In this document: piece after piece, positions 58,951 through 64,000 of the stretch
How the letters are laid out: every line of letters begins with the position of its first letter
How positions within the stretch are numbered: position 1 is the stretch's first letter
Assembly (NCBI RefSeq): GCF_024362765.1
Contig: NZ_CP093302.1
Coordinates: forward strand, 430,001-494,000
Reading direction: 5' to 3'
Length of the DNA: 64,000 bases
DNA from: Alkalihalobacillus sp. LMS6
Lineage (GTDB): Bacteria > Bacillota > Bacilli > Bacillales > Bacillaceae_D
Translations under genes and position numbers: made by a program
Notes under the pieces: model-generated
Database searches by the model: none
Told to the model about the DNA's origin: nothing
Seen by the model: only the letters and a program-made list of their open reading frames with translations

Positions 58951-59834
58951 TCGCCCTTGAAAAATTCCCTCGTTAATTGAAGAAACTGCTGTACCCCTTT
59001 ACTCATCTCCTTGTCCTTATGATAAGCGAGATGAGTTTTTAGTGCAGGAAAAGTTGCGTCAAACGGCACGGCGCAAAGTAATCCTTCCCGTACCTCTGCC
59101 TCAACAACCAACTCTGGCAAAAAAGCGATTCCAATATTGGCGACCACACACTTTTTAATGGCTTCTAAACTAGTAAATTCAAGTGACGACTTTGGTGTAA
59201 CATGAGCTTTGTGGAGTAGATTTTCTAATAGCACTCTGTATGAACACCCTTTTTCTGTAAAAAGGATGGCCTCATTCTCCAAGTCTTCTGGAGAGATGTT
59301 TTTTTGAGCGGCGAAGGGGTGATCTGGTGCAACGACCATGAGAAGTCGTTCTTCAATCAGGGCTTCCGTATGTAATAAAGACCGTTCCTTTGTCGTCACG
59401 TCCATAATAAAAGCAAGATCGATCTCTCCATTCAATAAAGATTCAGTCGCAAGTTTGTCGGAGTGCGCAGGTTTGAAAACTAGCTTGCTAGTGGGGTTTT
59501 GTTGAGTAAAGGTATGTAATAACGTTGGTAAACGATATGTACATTGGCTTTCTTGCGCCCCGATGACAATGGTTTCTTTCTGGCTTAACAGGGAGACTCG
59601 TGCGGTTTCTTCTAATTGAATCAGTTGATGCGCATAAGGTCGAAGTTGTTGACCAGCTTTTGTTAAAATGATTTTTTTCCCAAGACGTTGGAAGAGCGAG
59701 CACTGTAGTTCATGCTCTAAGCTTTTTATTTGCGCCGTGATGCTTGATTGCGCGTACTGCAATCTTTCAGCTGTCTTCGTAAAGTTAAGAGTCTCACAAA
59801 CGTCTAAAAATGTTCTTAAGTGCTTACGGTCCAT
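58947..59834 (-). CDS. LysR-type regulator
   Basis: A 295-residue LysR protein with helix-turn-helix (FLDVCETLNFTKTAERLQYA then QSSITAQIKSLEHELQCSLFQRLG) and an effector domain. It is divergent from the mdaB-like gene 110 bases away; the gap contains the palindrome TTTGATCAAA. It probably senses an oxidant or quinone-type compound and controls that gene. Confidence 0.87.
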   Translation of the reverse strand: MDRKHLRTFLDVCETLNFTKTAERLQYAQSSITAQIKSLEHELQCSLFQRLGKKIILTKAGQQLRPYAHQLIQLEETARVSLLSQKETIVIGAQESQCTYRLPTLLHTFTQQNPTSKLVFKPAHSDKLATESLLNGEIDLAFIMDVTTKERSLLHTEALIEERLLMVVAPDHPFAAQKNISPEDLENEAILFTEKGCSYRVLLENLLHKAHVTPKSSLEFTSLEAIKKCVVANIGIAFLPELVVEAEVREGLLCAVPFDATFPALKTHLAYHKDKEMSKGVQQFLQLTREFFKGD

Positions 59835-59944
59835 AAGTGCCTCCTATCGAAAAAACTGATTGGTTTGATCAAAAACATTCGCTGTTTTGATTAGTGTACG
59901 TGATGTACGCTCAGAAGAGAAGGATGTTGAAGGAGGAGATTAGC

Positions 59945-60493
59945 ATGAAAACAATCTTGATTTTGAATGGACACGACCGTTATGAACGGGCACAAGGGCA
60001 TTTAAATGAAGCTCTCTTGAGAGAAACTCAAACAATGCTCAAGGGGAGTTATCAAACGATACAAACAAATATCGTTGAAGGATATAGCGTTGAAGAAGAA
60101 ATCGAGAAATGTAAAGCGGCAGACGTAATGGTTGTACAAGCGCCGGTTTATTGGTTTAGTGTTCCAGGCATTGTCAAAAAGTACATGGATGATGTGTTTG
60201 TGCCAGGCATATTTTTTACAAAGTCATCTAAATTTGGTCGCGGTGGTCTCATGACAGATAAGAATTACATGCTTTCACTCACCTGGGGAGCACGAGAAGC
60301 AGAATTTAATGCGACAAGTGGTGATTTTTTAGAAGGGTTGTCTGAAGACCAAGTTTTATTCAGTGTGCATAAGACATTTGCTTATTGTGGTATGACGGCT
60401 TTACCTACTTTTTCAGTGTATGGAGCGATGAAATTAGATTCATTTGATCGACCAATTAAAGCATTGCAAGAGCATATAAGGAAATTTTTTTGA
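59945..60493 (+). CDS. MdaB-type NAD(P)H:quinone oxidoreductase
   Basis: A 182-residue flavodoxin_2 protein. It shows ILILNGHDRYERAQGHLNE (phosphate loop region), VVQAPVYWFSVPGIVKKYMDDVF and KNYMLSLTWGAREAEF, typical of MdaB (modulator of drug activity B) and KefF relatives, which reduce quinones by two electrons with FAD. ATG 59945 follows GGAGGAG. Confidence 0.83.
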   Translation: MKTILILNGHDRYERAQGHLNEALLRETQTMLKGSYQTIQTNIVEGYSVEEEIEKCKAADVMVVQAPVYWFSVPGIVKKYMDDVFVPGIFFTKSSKFGRGGLMTDKNYMLSLTWGAREAEFNATSGDFLEGLSEDQVLFSVHKTFAYCGMTALPTFSVYGAMKLDSFDRPIKALQEHIRKFF

Positions 60494-60557
60494 TAATAAG
60501 AGATGCCGATTGATTAAAATCGCATGAACTCGCTATGATAGTGGTAGAGGTGTTTTG

Positions 60558-61196
60558 ATGAATCAAGAAATTATGATTGAAAAAGCGTCGGCTGCATCAA
60601 CGGTCGGGGCAACGTTAAACAGTATGGCTGTTGGCGATATGGTCGAAATCATGACGGGATCAAGCGACAAAACGGTGATAGAAAATACGATGGTTGCATT
60701 GTGGCAAGGAAAGAACAATCGCTTTAGCCATGAATTTGCGTATGAAGCAAAAATGGGCAAGAAGACGTTAGGAATGATGACGTGTTATCCAGTACCTGTT
60801 ATGGATAAATTAGCGATTCCTACTGCCAAACAACTTCTACAGATTCGGGGAATGGCGATGGTTTCATATGCGCTAAAGCATCCTCGTTCCATTTATGCGT
60901 TGCTGACGATGGAAGAAGGAAAGAAGGATGAGTTTCACGTCGGGTCTATTGCTCTGTTGCCTGAAAGCAGAGGGCTTGGTATCGGCAAGCAACTTCTGCA
61001 AAAAGCAGAAGCCTTAGCAAGAGAAGCGTCTTTTTCAAAAATTTCATTAACCGTACGTGAGGATAATCCAAAAGCGAGACAACTGTACGAGCGAATTGGG
61101 TATCGTCCGGTTGGACATATTGCTCGAGGGCCATTAAGCTTGTATCGAATGATGAAGCCTTTGAGTAAAGGAGAGATTCAACATGGCGAAGCATAA
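60558..61196 (+). CDS. GNAT acetyltransferase
   Basis: A 212-residue GNAT protein. The acetyl-CoA loop is [27 protein letters not shown], followed by [21 protein letters not shown]. The long N-terminal half is predicted helical and is not typical of the smallest GNATs. It is coupled to the DUF2200 gene by a 14-base overlap. Confidence 0.82.
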   Translation: MNQEIMIEKASAASTVGATLNSMAVGDMVEIMTGSSDKTVIENTMVALWQGKNNRFSHEFAYEAKMGKKTLGMMTCYPVPVMDKLAIPTAKQLLQIRGMAMVSYALKHPRSIYALLTMEEGKKDEFHVGSIALLPESRGLGIGKQLLQKAEALAREASFSKISLTVREDNPKARQLYERIGYRPVGHIARGPLSLYRMMKPLSKGEIQHGEA

Positions 61197-61548
61197 AATT
61201 TACACGATGCCGTTTGCTGACGTCTACCCACTCTATGTGAAAAAAGCAGAGCGCAAAGGGCGAACACAAGCGGAAGTTGATCAAATTATCCAGTGGCTAA
61301 CCGGATACAGTGATGAGTCTCTACAGGAACAGATTGATCAAAAAACTGATTTTGAATCATTTTTTGCAGATGCACCACAATTAAACACGGCTCGTTCTAT
61401 GATTAAAGGTGTGATTTGTGGCGTGCGGGTGGAAGAAATTGAAGAACCTACGATGCAAGAAATTCGTTACCTCGATAAGCTCATTGACGAGCTTGCAAAA
61501 GGGAAGACGATGGAAAAAATATTACGTAAAGAAGCACCATCTACTTAG
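61183..61548 (+). CDS. DUF2200 family protein
   Basis: A 121-residue cytoplasmic protein that matches the DUF2200 pattern almost throughout: [47 protein letters not shown] and [27 protein letters not shown] lies at good spacing. The function of the family is unknown. Confidence 0.85.
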   Translation: MAKHKIYTMPFADVYPLYVKKAERKGRTQAEVDQIIQWLTGYSDESLQEQIDQKTDFESFFADAPQLNTARSMIKGVICGVRVEEIEEPTMQEIRYLDKLIDELAKGKTMEKILRKEAPST

Positions 61549-61562
61549 ATAGGTGCTTTTTT
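61532..61562 (+). terminator. terminator of the GNAT-DUF2200 unit
   Basis: AAGCACC pairs with GGTGCTT, followed by a T run; the stop codon lies in the loop. Confidence 0.8.
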
Positions 61563-61616
61563 CGTCATGAGACAATCTGTTCACGACATACTTCTAGAAA
61601 AAAGAATGGACGGACG

Positions 61617-61817
61617 ATGCAGATGAAAAAAGGGAATCATAAATTTGTATTCTATACGATTAAAGTAACGAAGCTAAAACGATTTCTTTTGTTGGACATG
61701 GTCGCAGGAACAGGCATTTACTTCACAGTCAAAGTCGTGACAGCTAGCGTTGTGGCAGGGATGGTAGGGAGTGTCATTGGTACAGAAGGGATAAAGCGAT
61801 GGCCTCGAAAAGAATGA
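61617..61817 (+). CDS. small membrane-associated hypothetical protein
   Basis: A possible 66-residue protein with a basic N-terminus and a long hydrophobic Gly/Val-rich segment (about residues 26-58). The ribosome site is weak, so the start is uncertain. No family recognised. Confidence 0.4.
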   Translation: MQMKKGNHKFVFYTIKVTKLKRFLLLDMVAGTGIYFTVKVVTASVVAGMVGSVIGTEGIKRWPRKE

Positions 61818-61892
61818 ACATCACCTTTTATTTGTTTAAATATGGAAAGTGAGGGTATTTGAAACAAAACAAATGAAGGAGAGTTGTTCTGT

Positions 61893-62057
61893 ATGAATGT
61901 CCAACGCATAATAGGGATCATCTTCTTGCTGTTTTCAATAGGAGTTCTCATTTATGGCTTTGTGACGGGCGTGCATGTGCCGGTTGTGCTCATACCGAGT
62001 GTACTTATTGCAATGGTCTTAATCGTAGGAATTCGAAGCCCCTCCCAATATCGCTGA
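61893..62057 (+). CDS. small membrane protein, 54 residues
   Basis: A two-helix membrane protein (IIGIIFLLFSIGVLIYGFV, then VVLIPSVLIAMVLIVGI) with a strong GAAGGAGAG site. A terminator follows at once, which supports a real gene. Function unknown. Confidence 0.6.
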   Translation: MNVQRIIGIIFLLFSIGVLIYGFVTGVHVPVVLIPSVLIAMVLIVGIRSPSQYR

Positions 62058-62087
62058 AGCTTTCCAATAAAGGGGAAAGCTTTTTTA
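62058..62087 (+). terminator. terminator after the 54-residue membrane protein gene
   Basis: AAGCTTTCC pairs with GGAAAGCTT, followed by a T run. Confidence 0.85.
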
Positions 62088-62223
62088 AGTTGTTCGTAAC
62101 AGTAAATGTGAAAAATGAATGGATTTTGGGCATTCGATTTTGTCCGAAGATCATTTCCTGCTATGCTAGTGTAGTAAGAGAGATGATACGAAGGACGTGT
62201 CAAAAAAAGGAGGCGATGTAAAA

Positions 62224-62679
62224 GTGGGTAGAAAAATCATCTACATTGTCATTGCACTTTTACTTGTCAGTATAGCAGCTGTTGTATTAATAAACTTTAT
62301 CCCTTCCCAAACCACCATAGAGGACGAAATGGCGAATTATGAAGACGAGTTCGGCGAGATTACGTCATTACAAATTGTCCAAGAGTCCAATGAACGATCC
62401 GATTCATCGAGAAGAGAAGTTGTGCTCGAGGACCGCGACGAGATTATGGCGCTTTTTGAACAAGGAAATGAGACAGAGCTTGTTTCAAATGATCGTGCAC
62501 CGACTGTTAACTACCATTTGGAAATTGAAACGACTGAGCATTCCGTTTATACCGCACCGACAATTATTGTGAGTGATGTGACGTTTGCTTATGGCGAGTC
62601 TCGTTTTCATGTGAATGGCACAAACTTCTTGTTGGAAGCCATTGAAACGGGTGATTTTGATTGGGACTATGATGAATAA
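62224..62679 (+). CDS. membrane-anchored extracellular protein, unknown
   Basis: A 151-residue protein with one N-terminal membrane segment (about residues 5-25) and an acidic extracellular domain rich in Glu and Asp. The GTG at 62224 is chosen because AGGAGG lies ten bases upstream, while the in-frame GTG at 62197 would lie before that site. Domain family not recognised. Confidence 0.65.
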   Translation: MGRKIIYIVIALLLVSIAAVVLINFIPSQTTIEDEMANYEDEFGEITSLQIVQESNERSDSSRREVVLEDRDEIMALFEQGNETELVSNDRAPTVNYHLEIETTEHSVYTAPTIIVSDVTFAYGESRFHVNGTNFLLEAIETGDFDWDYDE

Positions 62680-62686
62680 TAGCGCT

Positions 62687-62720
62687 AACGTGAGGTCGTA
62701 CATACGGCTTCACGTTTTTT
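62687..62720 (+). terminator. terminator after the anchored protein gene
   Basis: AACGTGA pairs with TCACGTT, followed by six T. Confidence 0.8.
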
Positions 62721-62828
62721 GCATAGTGTTAAAAAATCGTGTGAGAAGATCTACCCACATGTCGTTGCGCCAATTTTGTTTTTGTTAAGCTAATTAGAAA
62801 CAAAGATGAGTATTGGGGAGTGTGGAAA

Positions 62829-64000
62829 ATGAAAAAGCGGTATCGTATGGCAATTGGGGTAGGCGTATGCACGTTGTTAGCGACACAAAGCGTTCAAGCG
62901 AAAGAGGAGGCTTTTCCATTAAATACGATCGATGGTGAAAAAGCGGAGGGGCAGCATTATGTTCCATCCACCCTTGAGAATGTTCGGTGGGGAGAGCTTC
63001 CAAACCGAACAAGCTCGCCAGTCTTGAAAATGAAATCAGGGGAAACGGTTACGTTTGATACGGTTTCAGCAGAAGGCATTTTAGACGATCAAGGGCGCGA
63101 TCCTGTTACATATTTTGGCCAATACGGTGTTGAGTCGGACGAAGTCTTAACAGATGCGATTGACATTGCTGCATCTAATATGGAAAATATTTTTGGTGAA
63201 CAAGGTCCACATGTTGTAACAGGACCTGTTGAGATTGAAGGGGCAGAACCAGGTGATGTGTTAAAAGTGGAAACGTTGACCTTAACACCTCGGGTGCCAT
63301 ACGGAGTCATCTCCAATCGTCACGATCGAGGTGCACTACCTGGAGAATTTCCTGAAAATGAAGGACCTGAAGAAGGTGCAAGTGCTGAAAATCCAGAATT
63401 ATATAACAATGTCTCGGTTTTCACTCCAATTACAGAGCGAGATGGGGACTGGTATGGTGAAATTCCTGGAGAAGACGTTTTCTTCCCACTTGAACCGTTT
63501 ATGGGCATGATGGGTGTTGCAACGGATACGACGGAACGAGTCGATAGTGTTCCACCGACACATACTGGGGGGAATATTGATATCAACGATTTAGGTGAGG
63601 GCTCTGCACTTTATTTGCCGATTGAAGTGGACGGCGGAATGTTCTATACAGGTGACCCACACTTTGCTCAAGGGGATGGTGAAGTGGCGTTAAGTGCACT
63701 GGAAGGATCGTTACGCGTGACGTTTCGTTTAACGCTATTAAAGGACGGTGACCCGGCGATTCCTGGTGACGCAAATGCCTTCACACACCCTGTCGGAGAA
63801 ACAGATGACTATTGGTTGCCAATCGGATTGGATGAAGATCTAAATGAAGCGATGAGAGATGCGACGCGCCAATCGATCTCCCTTCTCGAGCACCAATATG
63901 GGATGGACCGAGCAAATGCTTTGGCTTACTTAAGTGCGGCAACAGATTATGAAGTGTCACAAGTCGTCGATCGAACGAAGGGCATTAACGGAAAGATTCG
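62829..64000 (+). CDS. secreted acetamidase/formamidase, cut by the window edge
   Basis: The frame stays open from ATG 62829 to the right edge (390 codons). A signal peptide (MKKRYRMAIGVGVCTLLATQ, cleavage near VQA) is followed by an FmdA_AmdA domain: GPVEIEGAEPGDVLKVE, PFMGMMGVA, PPTHTGGNIDINDLGEGSALYLPIEV and LEGSLRVTFRL are typical. A signal peptide is uncommon in this usually cytoplasmic family. The enzyme would release ammonia from formamide or acetamide outside the cell. It is missing only its C-terminal end. Confidence 0.87.
   Translation, partial: MKKRYRMAIGVGVCTLLATQSVQAKEEAFPLNTIDGEKAEGQHYVPSTLENVRWGELPNRTSSPVLKMKSGETVTFDTVSAEGILDDQGRDPVTYFGQYGVESDEVLTDAIDIAASNMENIFGEQGPHVVTGPVEIEGAEPGDVLKVETLTLTPRVPYGVISNRHDRGALPGEFPENEGPEEGASAENPELYNNVSVFTPITERDGDWYGEIPGEDVFFPLEPFMGMMGVATDTTERVDSVPPTHTGGNIDINDLGEGSALYLPIEVDGGMFYTGDPHFAQGDGEVALSALEGSLRVTFRLTLLKDGDPAIPGDANAFTHPVGETDDYWLPIGLDEDLNEAMRDATRQSISLLEHQYGMDRANALAYLSAATDYEVSQVVDRTKGINGKI

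Noticed and set aside
58434-58976. A 180-codon plus-strand frame inside chrA
   Set aside because: Cys/Arg/Ser-rich text in another phase of a clear chrA gene; no ribosome site.
1-64000. CRISPR arrays, tRNA/rRNA genes, insertion sequences, prophage
   Set aside because: No regularly spaced repeats, no CCA-ended cloverleaf regions, no transposase or integrase reading frames were found by eye.

Overview
The window looks like a chromosomal segment of a low-GC, endospore-forming, alkaliphilic Bacillaceae bacterium, most likely near Shouchella/Alkalihalobacillus. The reasons are a subtilisin whose mature part has the length and much of the sequence of the high-alkaline (Savinase/M-protease) subtilisins, a gerA-type germinant receptor operon, strong AGGAGG-type ribosome sites, perfect CcpA cre sites, and Bacillus-type riboswitches. 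No rRNA, tRNA, CRISPR array, prophage or insertion sequence was seen. The left edge cuts a membrane protein gene and the right edge cuts a secreted acetamidase/formamidase gene.

Layout. 1-1.4 kb: small membrane and hypothetical proteins and a nucleotidyltransferase-like protein. 1.5-8.4 kb: a sugar-uptake unit made of a membrane-anchored sugar-binding sensor, a YesM-type kinase, an AraC-type response regulator and a CUT1 ABC importer (binding protein and two permeases, no ATPase) behind a cre site. 8.5-14.2 kb: a complete ribose operon rbsRKDACB with its own promoter and an 18-bp palindromic operator. 14.3-19.3 kb: hydrolase, glycerol dehydrogenase, zinc-ribbon miniprotein, SRAP peptidase, alkaline subtilisin, CsaA. 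19.3-19.7 kb: a DnaA-box cluster and a candidate small structured RNA. 19.7-24.3 kb: acetyltransferase, small proteins behind LexA-like boxes, a dicarboxylate symporter, a VOC protein and an APH-like kinase. 24.4-27.7 kb: cstA with a perfect cre site, and treA with a TreR-like operator. 27.7-28.7 kb: a manganese (yybP-ykoY) riboswitch in front of a 41-residue basic protein and a RIO/eukaryotic-like kinase. 28.9-38.4 kb: a C5-dicarboxylate (itaconate/citramalate/mesaconate-type) catabolic locus. 38.5-43.7 kb: two EamA transporters around an AraC regulator, a YdcF protein, a BCCT osmolyte transporter. 43.7-47.4 kb: the ger operon. 47.5-53.5 kb: thiamine-binding-like protein, hydrolase, and a guanidine module (two SMR exporters and a guanidinase, each behind its own guanidine-I riboswitch), then a LexA-controlled WYL-like miniprotein and a Na+/alanine symporter. 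53.5-64 kb: several GNAT acetyltransferases, small membrane proteins, an SH3b-amidase, ChrA, a LysR/MdaB pair, DUF2200 and the cut formamidase.

How the parts fit: most of the window is carbon and nitrogen scavenging under catabolite control (sugar ABC, ribose, trehalose-6-P, dicarboxylate, CstA) together with stress functions. The most unusual points are the Mn riboswitch driving a small peptide plus kinase, the guanidine module with near-duplicated riboswitch terminators, a WYL miniprotein with a LexA box inside its promoter spacer, and the intergenic DnaA-box cluster next to a candidate RNA. All assignments are from reading the sequence; none was checked by database search.
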